Shown here piece after piece: positions 1-10,568 of a stretch of 64,000 nucleotides of DNA. Both the position numbers and the translations under genes were made by a program. The notes under the pieces are model-generated. The model saw only the letters and a list, made by a program, of their open reading frames with translations, did not search any database and had not been told where the DNA came from. Every line of letters begins with the position of its first letter. Position 1 is the stretch's first letter. Source of the stretch: Flectonema sp. DT1601 (Eukaryota > Euglenozoa > Diplonemea > Diplonemida > Diplonemidae); assembly GCA_964019425.1 (NCBI GenBank), contig OZ025833.1, positions 248,001-312,000 on the forward strand, read 5' to 3'.

Positions 1-488
1 AAGCTGAAAGTAAGTTTTTCACGTCCCCTAATGTCTTTTGTAATGTTGGATTCAGTTGAGAAAGTGATGGTATCGGTTGTTCCATTGGAAGTGGATTTGA
101 TACAACTCTTCTCGCGTTTTCATAATATCTCACCGTGTGAAGCCTTAAATCCCTTTGTTGATTCATTCGTTCTTTGATTGTTGCTTCTGGTGTCACGTCG
201 TCGCATATGTTCATCAGCAGTTCGTAGTATCTTCTTTTTGCAATGATCCTCTCGTGTCGTCTTGCAGCCCGATTGCTGTCTTCACTTTTTATTAATTGTT
301 CGCTCTTCTTTCTGGAATGCTCTCGATTTTTTTGAGATTATACAGCGTCTTGCCTCTTCCCTTTTTTGATTTAGACTTTCTAAACATTCCTCATCGTTTG
401 TAAACAACGTTTCTGAGATTGATTCGGATTTTGAGTTGTCACTTTCATTATCGTCTTGCCAGGAAGTAATGTCACGAGTTGACCACAT
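1..488 (-). CDS. Partial hypothetical protein, basic and probably coiled-coil, runs off the left edge
   Basis: An open frame on the minus strand starts at an ATG at 486-488 (MWSTRDITSWQDD...) and continues to base 1. A pyrimidine-rich stretch ending in CAG at 506 lies 17 bases upstream of the ATG, as for other genes here. The first 50 or so residues are acidic and Ser-rich, followed by a highly charged helix-like region (EEARRCIISK, then NREHSRKKSEQL, then SNRAARRHERIIAKRR). The frame changes at a run of seven A at about 331-337: the upstream frame stops at 282-284, while the next frame stays open from there to the window edge and continues the same charged composition. One A fewer would join them, so this may be a homopolymer assembly error, a real frameshift or an unseen small intron. 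The basic blocks vaguely recall a DNA-binding basic region but match no family I can name. Confidence 0.5.
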
Positions 489-788
489 TAATGACTGGCA
501 GCAACCTGAATGAAGTAGAAATAAACAAAGAAAATCAAATAAAAAAAAAGTAGTATTTTGGGTGGGCCTTCCAGGTAAATATATGCAAAAAAAAGAAAAA
601 TAAATAATAAAAAAAAACTGTTTTGAAAGTGGAACATTAAAAAAAGACATGTGTAGAAACACAAATCTGATCAACAGAAAATTTTCTTCTTTTCTTAGAA
701 TAACAGACTCGTGTAAACTAATCATCCGTCAAGCAGCAATGCAGTACATTGGTATTCCCTCAACGTAAGAAATACTTCTCAGTGAGTT

Positions 789-1508
789 TTAAGTACTCAA
801 GTGATCAGCGCAATATCCCCACTTAGTTTCAGCACCACCACTAACGAGCCAGTACGTTTCTCTGATCGGTACTGAATGTTGACAACATCCCTGAACAACA
901 TTTAAACTGCTAGTTTGGTACGCAAGTTCCCTATTGTCAAAAGTTTCAGTTATCGTAATCGGGTAATACCTAGTGGATAGCTCCTGAAGATTTGTTAGTT
1001 TGTTTTGAAAGAAGCAGCCGCAAATGTTTGGAATTGTACGTTTTTTATAAGTCATAAACGTTGAACAAGACTGATACCCCTGCATTAATACTTCTGACGT
1101 CGACATTGGTGTGACAACATTTAATGTATTGTCTACTTGTTGCCATCTGTTGTTAACTTTTATACAAAATCCGCCTGTCCAATTTCCAGACGGCATGGTT
1201 AGTGTTGCTCTTCTTTCTACTAAAACTACTTCTTGAGTGACATATGCGTTGTTCTTTAATATTTGGTATTCTGCACAGGTGCTGTCTTCTCCCAACCTGA
1301 CTGTTAGCGGAGATGATCTGAAAGCCCAGAAACCTGTAAAAGTAAACACGACATCTTGTTCTGATACTGCTCTAGTTGGATGGAAATCTATCCACCTCTT
1401 AGTCTTGAGTCTGTCGGATAAAGTGTAGTCTGTGCCAGAAGCTGCTTTTCCTTCTTCACCCAAGCACAGTGACACAGTAGTAAGCAGAATCAATAATTTA
1501 AAGGACAT
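789..1508 (-). CDS. Small secreted Cys-containing protein of unknown function
   Basis: A 239-residue frame begins at an ATG (1506-1508) with A-rich sequence just before it. The N-terminus MSFKLLILLTTVSLCLG is a clear signal peptide, so the product should enter the secretory pathway. There is no membrane segment or obvious GPI-type hydrophobic tail. The mature part has at least nine Cys (FC, SCS, CGC, CC, YC patterns), predicted beta-rich sequence and two N-glycosylation-type sites. The segment near residues 50-120 (hydrophobic strand, Gly, then Cys about 25 residues on, then a second Cys before an aromatic) loosely resembles the Cys-bearing modules in the middle of the giant membrane protein at 19243-33957. 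That suggests a shared extracellular fold, but the similarity is by eye only. I do not recognise the family. Confidence 0.6.
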   Translation of the reverse strand: MSFKLLILLTTVSLCLGEEGKAASGTDYTLSDRLKTKRWIDFHPTRAVSEQDVVFTFTGFWAFRSSPLTVRLGEDSTCAEYQILKNNAYVTQEVVLVERRATLTMPSGNWTGGFCIKVNNRWQQVDNTLNVVTPMSTSEVLMQGYQSCSTFMTYKKRTIPNICGCFFQNKLTNLQELSTRYYPITITETFDNRELAYQTSSLNVVQGCCQHSVPIRETYWLVSGGAETKWGYCADHLST

Positions 1509-1528
1509 TTTTTTTATAGTCGGGTCTT

Positions 1529-1546
1529 GTGTGTGTGTGTGTGTGT
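1529..1546. repeat. (GT)9 microsatellite
   Basis: Nine perfect GT units lie 20 bases upstream of the start codon of the small secreted protein gene (CA repeats in the direction of that gene). They form part of its pyrimidine-containing leader. Confidence 0.9.
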
Positions 1547-2854
1547 AGTGGGAATATAATACAACTAAGAAACTTTATCACTGATACTTTCTCTGTGTCT
1601 CAGATTGTAGAATTGGATGCCTGTAATGTGAAAAAAAAAAATTTTTTTTTTTAAAACACAAAAGAGTTGTCTTTAATGGTTGATAAACAAAAAGCGATTA
1701 AATAGCACAAACAAAAAAAAACACTACACATTTTAGCAGTCAAAAAGGAAACAGCAGGGAACGGGACTGGAAACGAGGAAGGGAAATGGAGACGCGAGAA
1801 AGTAAAATGGGGGGAAAACGGATAGCCGAAACGCAGAAAACAGCGGACAGATTTTTTTTTTTTTTTGTTTTTTTTTTTTTCCCTCTCGGAGAAAAAGATT
1901 GAAGAACTCTCATGTTGAACTTCTTGATTCTAAACTGTGCAGGATTGTATAGAAAGCTAAATGAATTCTACAGGAGTCGAGAACATCAGGGATCCAAAAA
2001 CTATCGCAAATCAACAAAGGAAAGACTTTTAAGCATTCTCGCGTGAGCTTGAGTTATGTAAGCTTCAAGGGTATACACACGATATAACAAAACAAACAAT
2101 GTAAATATGATAAAACAGACAGCATTAGCTGACACAAACCCGAATTGGCAGTCAAGCATGAAAGCTCAATCGTTATTTTTTCTTTTTTTTAAAAAAATTT
2201 TTTTATCAATTTATATGCAACACTCGTTTGTTATATCTGAAGATAATAAATATAAAATAAAAGTATTTGGTCACTCTACGGATGGATACCTAGCTGTTGA
2301 AATTCAAATCCGGGTAGCTACCCCAATGTTCAGAACCAGTACCTACGAAAGAGAAAGAGTAGCGTAGCATGGTCAGTTTTCGATTAGTTTCCCCAAAGAA
2401 AACGCCCACCAAAGCAGCCTGTAACTGCTACCGAAACAAACATGCCTATGAACACGACCACGAAAGAAAAAATAATAATAATAATAATATGGGTTCTGAG
2501 AAAAATTGCATAGCAACAAATTGTGGAAAGATCGCTCCGCAAAAACAAAGACAAAAAAAAAAAAACCAACTGCGCTTGAAAAAAAAAGTAAAATTATTTT
2601 ACTTTTAAAAGCAACTCAGAGGTTTACAACCGGTTCGGTATATATAAAAAAAATGTTTTTTTTGCAACAGCTCGATTGCTCAGCGAAGAAGCTGCAACAT
2701 AATTTAGGTCCCGTCGCGGTTAAGGTGTATTTCCTATTGAAGCTGTTTAAGAGCACTAAAGAAAATTAGAATCGTGATACCAATGCAGACACGACAATCT
2801 ATCGAATACGTCAGAAACATCACAAAAACGTGAGAGACCGCGCTGTTTGAGTAC

Positions 2855-2940
2855 GAGGGTGCAAAGACCCTCCCGAAGAAGGAACAAACTTCATACGAAG
2901 TGGATTCAGGTTAAAAAGAGAAATTGCTACACTCGGTGTA
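2855..2940. other. Three short perfect hairpins in a row
   Basis: Within 86 bases there are three perfect stem-loops: GAGGGT/ACCCTC with a 6-base loop (2855-2872), ACTTC/GAAGT with a 4-base loop (2888-2901) and TACAC/GTGTA with a 3-base loop (2928-2940). The surrounding sequence is less homopolymeric than its neighbourhood. This could be a small structured RNA, but no known family signature (tRNA boxes, snRNA ends, snoRNA boxes) was recognised. Confidence 0.25.
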
Positions 2941-4221
2941 CTAACTAATGGTCTTCTGCAAGTACGACAAACCTTAAAAAAAAAAAGAAAAAATATTTTT
3001 CTAGCAAAAAAAAAATACCTTAAATCCCGTCGAGTGACAGTAATCTGAATAGCTTAGAAATAATAACCTAAAAAAAATTTTTTTCTTTTTATTGAGATTC
3101 CGGTGAACCTAAAACGAAGAAGGAAAAAAAAAAACAGGCATTAGATAAGATTATGTTCTTTTTTTTTTTTTTTTTTCTTTGACAAAAGTGCCGCATCCAC
3201 TACACATAACACCATTAAAAAAAAAAAATGCACACCTTGTAGTGTAAGGCTGTAGTTTCTGATTTGTCTGGACTGCCTACCTTATTCTCTGACATGAAAT
3301 TTCAAAAATAGTTTGATAAGTATCACATAAGTTGGCTGTACGCTAAAAGGGGAAAAAAAAAGAAAATACGCTTACCGGTCAACCATTCAAGGCCGCTATG
3401 CGGCAAGTCAAGTTTAGTTATTTTTAGAACTGAACAATCGATCGCAAGAATAAAAAAAAAAAAGAGGGGGGTGAAAAAGAACAAAAGGAAAAAAAAAAAA
3501 AAACAACACATACTAATATGCCACATAATTATAACGGGGCATTTTGGATAAGCGTCAAGGGTAAACTAATTACTTTTGAAAAAAAAAAAAAGAGAGCTGC
3601 CAAAACAAAACCTAAATCAATTAAAAAAAAGAAAAAAAGGGAGGGGGGGAAAACGATAGCTAAAGGAGAAGAAACTAACGACTTTCAACGCAATGATACT
3701 GTACAGCAGTGTTTTTTCACAAGAAATATTCAGTTCACCAGAAAAAAAAACGCCGGGACAACAATTTGTATCAAAAGAAGAAAAAAACATCATCGGAATA
3801 GTCCCAGGAGAAACATTTTATTTATTTTGTTATTTTGTTATTTACGATTCCTAGGAGCCAAAAAAGCCAGGAAAAGACATAGGGGAATATCAAATGAGGA
3901 AAAAAAAAAAAAAAGGGTAAAAAATTTTCTGAGAGGAAACAAATAATAATAATAATAATTATAATTAAAAAAAAAAGAACGAAAAAAAAAAAAAAAAAAC
4001 TTGCTATCGCAAATGGGAAGCACAATTCGCGAAAAACGGATTTTACTAACCAACAAATAAACGATTTGATAAAAGTCACTAAAATCCATCCAATATATAC
4101 TTAGAGAGGGTAAGCTTCCGTGGATAATAATAATAAGCTAGGCTATATTTAAATATTAATTTATTTGGTTATTTGACTTCAATTAGGAACAATCAACACC
4201 AGTAAAGCTGAATGATGAATG

Positions 4222-4252
<31 letters not shown>

Positions 4253-5020
4253 GCACACAAACAAACACATGCACTTTTCCAGATGATAGTTTTCAGATTT
4301 TTTTTTTTTTTTTTAAATTCTGCCCTTGGGGTAAACCTCACCCTATTGGAGAGTGACTATTTATTCACCGCAGAGAAGCATTCGGAAGAGAAAAATCATA
4401 CGATCCGTAATTACAGGAGCCAATTAATAAGAAACAGAATAGCGAGATAATAATAGTAATAAATAAAATAAAGATTAAGGAGAAAAATAGCAAACCAAGA
4501 GAGGAAAAAAAGGAGAAAAATGAAACAGTAAGCATGCAATCCTCGTCGTGGGTTGCATACTTACACAAAATATCTATGCACTTTAACTACTCACAAACAA
4601 TAACCATGTGTCTCGTTACCAACTAACAAGGGAGAACCCGAAGGCTCAATAATTTAAGTTTAAGATATCAAGACGTTTGGTTGTCCCTTCCGCCTACTTC
4701 AATGATTATAATAAAGAGCCTTTGATAGCCACTCCATGGCTGCTTGCCATTAACGTTTTTTTTTTTTTTTTTTTTTTAGAATCGTCTTTCTTGCAAATGG
4801 AGAAGAGGAGAAAAGAAATAATAGTTCACAAAAGGGTTTGCGGTATTTTTTTTTTTTTTTTTTTTTTTTCTTGGGACGTAAAAATAAATAATGCAAGCTT
4901 GTCATGATGTTTAACATGGAAGTTATTTTGAATTCCAAAAAAAATGGGATGATTGAAAATTTCTTTTTCATATTCTTTCAAAAAAAATGAAACTATATTG
5001 TCGTTGCTTGCTTTGCAGTT

Positions 5021-5022
<2 letters not shown>

Positions 5023-5090
<68 letters not shown>

Positions 5091-5255
5091 CGGGAAGATA
5101 AAATGGAAACTACTTTCTTTGTCCTTTCTCATTCTACAACAAATTTGTAAAATCTTTCTACTGACTCTGATCGTTGTCTCGACATACAGCGACAGGGAAA
5201 ACCCGCGAGCTGGGGACGACAGTCTTCTTTAGCATTTAAGCATTTTTCGACTTGA
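5023..5255 (-). mobile_element. 5'-truncated LINE copy: last 165 bp of the 3' UTR plus poly(A) tail
   Basis: Bases 5091-5255 match 53513-53677, the terminal 165 bases of the full-length LINE, with four mismatches and no gaps by direct comparison (about 98 percent identity). Both copies are followed on their 3' side (left in the window) by a long poly(T) on the plus strand, here 5023-5090 with a single C, which is a poly(A) tail on the minus strand. Similarity stops abruptly at 5255, as expected for a 5'-truncated product of target-primed reverse transcription. I see no clear target-site duplication. Alternatively this could be a SINE that borrows the LINE tail. Confidence 0.8.
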
Positions 5256-5642
5256 CTTTTTCTTAGTCGAGTTTGAATTTTTTTTTTTTTTTTGTCTCTT
5301 TTGTACAAGAATCGCGAAACATAAACGGCGAGTCACTTGTCAACAGTTACTTTTGCTAGCTTCCACTGTGTCGCAGGGAGACATCGGCCGATGCACGCAC
5401 AGCCATAAAGCGCGGTCGACACATTGTCGACTATAAAGCACGGAGCAACAAAGAGAAAGGGGAGTTGAAAAAAATCATAATGTTCACTACCAAGCTTATT
5501 TTTCAGTTGGTGAATTGCCTTATCTACATTGCAATAATAGGACGCAAAAAAAAAAAGAGCCTTTTCGGCCCGACTTTTTTTTTTTTTTTTTTTGTGGTAG
5601 CAAATTTTTTTTTTAAAAAAAAAAGATAAAGATAGTTATTAT

Positions 5643-5676
<34 letters not shown>

Positions 5677-6495
5677 ATATGAAAAAACAAGAATAATTGA
5701 TTGGATAATTATGCTCATTCACCACACACAAAGTAGTCATAGACTAACTTAGTTGTACGTTGGAAGGGGGGTTCTCTGAGATTGGTAGTCTTAACAAGAT
5801 AGTGGAACAGCTCAAATAAAATATCCCATTTTACTCACAACTTTTTCAAGTCACGTGAACTAAAATAGTCTTAGAAGGAGGAAAGGTAGTTTGGATATGT
5901 TTCAATAAAAATTGTATTTCCAATCCATGTTTTTTTTTCTGAAAGTTTATTTTTTTATTATGAACTTACCACACACTTGACTAGGGAAAAGGAACTACCA
6001 ACCTGCAAAGGCAAGAAAAACTCACTTGGGGAAATAATCCCAGAAGCAAACAGCAGCAATCTACAAAAGTATTGCAATCATATCCCAAACAGTAAGCACT
6101 AAGTACTTTACTCTGTTTTTTTTTCTTTTTTTCTTTTTTTTTTTTTCTTTTTCCTTCTCGGTGAGGAATAGAGAAACACGTACAGTATTACAATAAACAA
6201 AGACCTGCACTGTCAGTAACAGGTAGAAAGCCCCAGGGAAATGGGGGAGGAAAATGGGTAGCAAACACAGAAGAAATTAACTTTATTGAAAAGAAATAAT
6301 TAAGAACTGAGGAAAGATTTACCAGAGCAGAAAACCGAAACAGCATGCGCGGAACATATGGTTACCGCTGGGCTTTTTTTTGTTTTCTTTTAATGTTTTC
6401 GTGATATTCCAGGCTTTACTTTTTTTTTTTTTTTTTTAAAAACCCAATATACTGCTGCATTACGGAAGCAACGCAAGGCTGATCGTCGCGGAAAA

Positions 6496-6543
6496 GGACG
6501 CCGAATTTCGAAAACCAACGCCGAGCGTGGGTAAACGGCGTCC
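6496..6543. other. 8-bp perfect inverted repeat with 32-base loop
   Basis: GGACGCCG (6496-6503) and CGGCGTCC (6536-6543) can form an 8-bp stem. They sit in a locally GC-rich patch of roughly 100 bases within otherwise AT-rich intergenic DNA. A structured RNA or regulatory element is possible, but nothing identifies it. Confidence 0.2.
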
Positions 6544-7173
6544 AGCCCACTTTAGGACAGGGAAATATTTATAGTAAGAAAGTTTCTCCATTCCTTTTTC
6601 CTATACCAGAATAAGCTCCTTTCGCAGCATTTAAGCACAGATGTTGCTTTGGTTGCTTGCCCGTATTCCAGAGTGAAGGGTTACCGATTTCCGTATCAGT
6701 CATTTGCTAAGTAGCAAACGACCGAGTCATCGGAGAACTGTTTCACTTCCAGCTGTCCTTTGGATTATGAGGCAGCGTTTTCTTTCTTTTGTAAAATCAA
6801 CAGTACAACCGAACAAAACCTGAACAAAACCCTCACCGTGCTGTAACATCAGCTCGAAGTTATTATTATTATTTATTTATTTTTTTAAAATCCTGTTTTT
6901 TTTTTTTTTTTTTTTTTCATATTCATGCAATCATTTTTTTTTCTTTTTTTTTTGTTCTTTTTTTAAAAGTCAGAGGAAATATCGTCAGAAAAATGGTCAG
7001 CCTGGCCACATAAGTAAACTGGATAATAGTTAGCAGCCTGCTATTAACCAAAAAAACCCACGACGTTCCATTACATCTTGACTATAAACAAAGAATGAGC
7101 TACAATGGAATCTACTTCCATGGTGCATTGCAGCTGGTCAATATGAATTTACGGTCATATCGGGTTCAACGAG

Positions 7174-7623
7174 CTACGAAATATCCCCATACAGGATCAC
7201 CATAACAACTCCGACGACTATAAAAGATGAAGCACAGAGAGATGCGGCAAGAATAACATATTTTTTGTTAGGAGATGGTTTGTCTTCCAAGCTAGTTATT
7301 TGTTTGATACTTGAGTGTTGTGAACTAATAATTACTTCTTCGGGTGGTGGAGTCTGAGAAGAGCTTGCAAGAAAAACCTTTGCTGGAGGAGGAAGCATGT
7401 TTCCCACTGAATTAGAATCTATAGTAACTGTGCCAATATCCTGCGAAGTACTTCTAATAGATGACTCTCTTGAAACTGGGATGCGAGGCGATCTCAACGA
7501 GCTTCTAAGTTTCTTACTGCTTGCAGTTCTTTCTAATTCATACATCCACTCATCACACTTAATCTTGTCTTCCGGCTGAATAATCACCTCCCCTTGATCC
7601 TTAATATGAGGAAGCATGTCCAT
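7174..7623 (-). CDS. Putative tail-anchored membrane protein, hypothetical
   Basis: The frame opens at an ATG at 7621-7623 (MDMLPHIKDQGE...) and gives 149 residues. An upstream in-frame TTG is not needed. Roughly residues 1-120 are hydrophilic, with a Ser/Arg-rich stretch (SSKKLRSSLRSPRIPVSRES) likely to be disordered and phosphorylated. Near the C-terminus, after PNKK, comes one hydrophobic segment of about 20 residues (ILAASLCASSFIVVGVVMVI) and a very short tail (LYGDIS). There is no N-terminal signal peptide, so a C-terminal tail anchor facing the cytosol is the simplest reading. A pyrimidine-rich tract ending in ACAG about 35 bases upstream may be a 3' splice site, so a longer protein with upstream exons is possible. 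Family not recognised. Confidence 0.55.
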   Translation of the reverse strand: MDMLPHIKDQGEVIIQPEDKIKCDEWMYELERTASSKKLRSSLRSPRIPVSRESSIRSTSQDIGTVTIDSNSVGNMLPPPAKVFLASSSQTPPPEEVIISSQHSSIKQITSLEDKPSPNKKYVILAASLCASSFIVVGVVMVILYGDIS

Positions 7624-8187
7624 TATGGCCAAATAAGGGGGGGAGGGGAGGCCTGTTTTTTTAAAAAAAAAAAAATAAAAATAATATTACCATAAGGATA
7701 CCATGAGAACGCTGTAATTTTTTTTTTTTTTTTTTTTTTTACCCTTGTTGACTGCCAAGAATGTCAAAAAAAATTCTTTTTGGGCTTCTGCGCGAAAATA
7801 CTTGTGCGTCGGTGTAAGTCTCCGTTAATTTCAGCTGTCTAAAAGTAATATAAAAGGTAGGAAAAGCGACCTCCAAAATAATACTTATATTAAAAGCGCT
7901 CTACACGCCCTCCAAATTGTAGGGCACTTCCATCTATGATGTATATAGAATAAAAAAAAAACTCTTCAGGAAAAAAAACTACTTGTAAATCTAGTTCATA
8001 GTCATAGAGATGAAATTAAATAATAATTTTTTTTTTTTTTTTTTTTTTTGAATAAATAAATAGGCCACGCGTATCACAAAATGAGAACTATTCATCACAA
8101 CTGTTTCGATAAGTTGCAGGATGCCTACTCTCTGAGTAAGAATACGGTAGTCTTCACGTTTAGTAGTGAGCACCCCTATCAATTAGA
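7624..8187. other. Intergenic, 564 bp
   Basis: AT-rich spacer between the tail-anchored protein gene and the 3' end of the biotin gene, with three homopolymer runs (about 7661, 7719 and 8028). No gene seen. It should contain the 3' UTR of the biotin gene on its right side. Confidence 0.7.
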
Positions 8188-10131
8188 TTACCATTCCTGC
8201 ATTACGATTTCACACATAACTTTGGTTAACTTTCGTAAGTCCTCTTCTGTAATGACGTAAGGTGGCATAATGTAAACCAGTTTGTTGAACGGACGAACCC
8301 AAACACCCCTTTTGACGAACTCAGCCTGGAGAGCTGTTGGTGACTTTGGAGAATCCTTAAGCTCTATAACTCCAATAGCACCCAACGTGCGTACATCACT
8401 GACATATTTTGATGATCTGGCAGGAGCGAGTCCTTCAGCTAATAAAACCGATATCCGATTAACACGAGTACTCCAACTCTCTCCTCCTTTCGTCTTCAAC
8501 AGATACTTTACAGATGCTAATGCAACAGCACAAGCAAGAGGATTTGCCATAAAAGTGGGTCCATGCATCATTGGTGTCTTCCCAAGTCTTTCAGCTACCT
8601 TCCTAGAAGAAACACAAGCAGCTAAAGTCATATAGCCACCAGTAAGAGCTTTACCGATACACATAATATCTGGAGGGTGATCAGGCGCGTGATCTGAAGC
8701 AAATAACTTTCCAGTGCGACCAAATCCGGTGGCAATCTCATCGAATATGAGAAGCGTGTCGTGAGTGTCGCATAGTTCACGGAGGGTCACTAGACTATCT
8801 GGGGGATGAAATATCATTCCACCAGTTCCCTGCACAATCGGTTCCACAATTACTGCAGCGATTTCATCTGCTCTCTCCTTCAGTACCTTTGGGATGTCTG
8901 AAATGCTATCAACAAATATCTGTTTTGCTAAGACACCAGTAAACATACTGTGCATTCCATTATCAGGGTCACAAACAGACATACAGCCTGTTGTGTCTCC
9001 GTGATAACCTCTTCTTATCGTTAGGAATTTTGTTTTATTAGTATTCCCACTGAGGAAGTGATATTGCAATGCCAGCTTTAGCGCCACTTCTATCGCTACG
9101 GAACCGGAATCTGCGTAGAATATGCATTCAAGATTCTTAGGAAGGATTGATAGTAATTGTTTAGTTAAATCAATAGCTGGAGAGTGAGTGAGACCACCGA
9201 ACATCACATGAGACATTTTCATTGTTTGATCAGAAATTGCCTTATTAAGCTCTGGGACATTGTATCCGTGAATAGCACACCACCATGACGCCATACCATC
9301 GATCAGTTTTTCACCTGTCGTGAGGTACAAATTACAACCAACAGCTCTATCAACATGATGAGCTTGAATTGGATGCTTCATTGAGGTGTACGGATGCCAT
9401 ATGTGCTTAGCGTCAATCAACAGGTCGGGTTTACAACTTTCAAAAACACGTTTAAATGCATTTTTAACCTCTAATCTTTCATACCAGTCTCCCAATGGAA
9501 CAGAAACATCCTCTGGTATACTGGGACAGGTTATGATTGCTGGGTTTGAAGGCAGGACGTGCTCTTTGAAATATTCAGCATTTGCATCACCTCCAATAAA
9601 CAATATACACGGAACTGAGTAGCCTCTTGAAATTAAAGATTCATGAGCAGCGAGGGTTGATGATATTCCTCCTAGTTTAGGATCACCAACTAAGAGAAGA
9701 GGTGTTGTTTTGGATAATTTTTTATAAGCTTCTGCCTGTGGAGTCCCTTCAGGAGTTGGTGATAACACACCTCCAGCTGTTTCAATTAGTGAGATGCTCG
9801 AGTCTTGGTTAGCAATTTTAATGATTTCATTAACTAAGTCAGCGTCTGTTACAATTCCCTTCGAATCCATCTGTGCAGCTTTATGTGGACTACAAGGCTC
9901 TGCATAGCTGTACAATGTAGTGGTGTTGAGATCTTCATTACAGTACTTCTTTACCCAATCAGCATCATGTACAGCACCAGTCTGGACCGGTTTCACATAC
10001 GAACAATCAACAGATAACTCTTCCATCGCCTGCAGCATACCTCCTGAAGCAATAGTCTTTCCGACATCAGTGTTCGCTCCAAAAACTGCTATCGAGAGTT
10101 TCCTCGCAGTCCTCAATGATGATAAATACAT
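8188..10131 (-). CDS. BIO3-BIO1: Bifunctional dethiobiotin synthetase / DAPA aminotransferase (BIO3-BIO1, BioD-BioA fusion)
   Basis: This 647-residue protein carries two consecutive steps of biotin synthesis. Residues 1 to about 215 are the BioD part: P-loop GANTDVGKT (18-26, Lys25), VKPVQTG, and ETAGGVLSPTPEGTPQ. The rest is the BioA part, a class III PLP aminotransferase: HIWHPYTSMK, GMASWWCAIHGYNVP, ADSGSVAIEVALK, RRGYHGDTTG, the PLP-contact Asp in IFDEIATGFGRTG, the Schiff-base Lys494 in GKALTGG, and HGPTFMANPLACA. BioA converts KAPA to DAPA using S-adenosylmethionine, and BioD closes the ureido ring with CO2 and ATP. The fusion with BioD first is known from plants, fungi and some protists, where it is often mitochondrial. 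Only about 12 residues (MYLSSLRTARKL) precede the first strand, so a very short import signal is possible. No introns. A likely 3' splice site (TTCCTTACAG) lies about 26 bases before the ATG. All key residues are present. Confidence 0.96.
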   Translation of the reverse strand: MYLSSLRTARKLSIAVFGANTDVGKTIASGGMLQAMEELSVDCSYVKPVQTGAVHDADWVKKYCNEDLNTTTLYSYAEPCSPHKAAQMDSKGIVTDADLVNEIIKIANQDSSISLIETAGGVLSPTPEGTPQAEAYKKLSKTTPLLLVGDPKLGGISSTLAAHESLISRGYSVPCILFIGGDANAEYFKEHVLPSNPAIITCPSIPEDVSVPLGDWYERLEVKNAFKRVFESCKPDLLIDAKHIWHPYTSMKHPIQAHHVDRAVGCNLYLTTGEKLIDGMASWWCAIHGYNVPELNKAISDQTMKMSHVMFGGLTHSPAIDLTKQLLSILPKNLECIFYADSGSVAIEVALKLALQYHFLSGNTNKTKFLTIRRGYHGDTTGCMSVCDPDNGMHSMFTGVLAKQIFVDSISDIPKVLKERADEIAAVIVEPIVQGTGGMIFHPPDSLVTLRELCDTHDTLLIFDEIATGFGRTGKLFASDHAPDHPPDIMCIGKALTGGYMTLAACVSSRKVAERLGKTPMMHGPTFMANPLACAVALASVKYLLKTKGGESWSTRVNRISVLLAEGLAPARSSKYVSDVRTLGAIGVIELKDSPKSPTALQAEFVKRGVWVRPFNKLVYIMPPYVITEEDLRKLTKVMCEIVMQEW

Positions 10132-10568
10132 TAAGTTTCTATAATGTGATTTCGTCCTGTAAGGAATTACTTATCTAAGACTTCAGGGTAGATAAAAAAT
10201 TATTTATTTCGTCTTCAAAAAAAGTTGAAATTCAACAAAAAAAAACGATAACTGCAGGTAAGTTAAGAGAGGAAGGTTTTGCAATGCACCCGAACAGATA
10301 ATCTGATTGGGGAAACATGTCGCTGGAAGAGAAGAATCGAACGCACATTGTTGATGTTATATCGAACATCATTACAAAAAGAGAATAAATAGAGATTCAC
10401 CCGGCAGATTAAACTGCCAGGAAAAGTTGTTACTAAAATCTCCTTAACAACGTTAGATAATAAGAGAGCATTACTAAACAGAATTAGGGGATGCTCCCTG
10501 CAGTACCGCGAGCTTTAATGTCTGGGAGGGATTCGTTGATACGTTAGCAATTTATCATTCACTAATCA
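10132..10568. other. Intergenic; contains the 3' flank of the GH87 duplication
   Basis: Bases 10132 to about 10368 are unique spacer with the 5' leader of the biotin gene. From about 10369 to 10568 the sequence is nearly identical to about 12760-12959 and is the 3' UTR/downstream part of the duplicated GH87 unit. No gene seen. Confidence 0.75.

Larger units (their letters stand above)
1509..7173. other. Gene-poor, homopolymer-rich intergenic region (5.7 kb)
   Basis: No convincing gene was found on either strand. The stretch is dominated by poly(A)/poly(T) runs (for example around 1853, 3158, 4220, 4295, 4759, 4851, 5641 and 6900), short trinucleotide runs of AAT type (about 2470 and 3946) and AT-rich unique sequence. 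Open frames here are made largely of Phe, Lys or Leu from the homopolymers. It does contain a LINE 3' fragment (5023-5255), a cluster of small hairpins (2855-2940) and one longer inverted repeat (6496-6543). It may include the distant 5' UTR of the gene at 789-1508 or introns of an unrecognised gene. Confidence 0.7.

Noticed and set aside
1911-2045. Short plus-strand frame MLNFLILNCAGLYRKLNEFY...
   Set aside because: Only about 45 residues. The start faintly recalls an APE-type endonuclease but no further motif follows and the frame stops.
3376-3429. Possible 54-bp exon on the minus strand (acceptor TTGTTCAG, donor GTAAGC, reading LPHSGLEWLT)
   Set aside because: It is too short to support alone. 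No neighbouring exons were found and the flanks are homopolymers.
2107-5232. Numerous short frames with poly-Phe, poly-Lys or poly-Leu stretches
   Set aside because: They arise from A/T homopolymers, with no signal, domain or splice context.
10325-10350. tRNA B-box-like sequence GCGTTCGATTC on the minus strand
   Set aside because: The flanking bases do not form a T-arm stem, and no A box or acceptor stem was found at the right distance.
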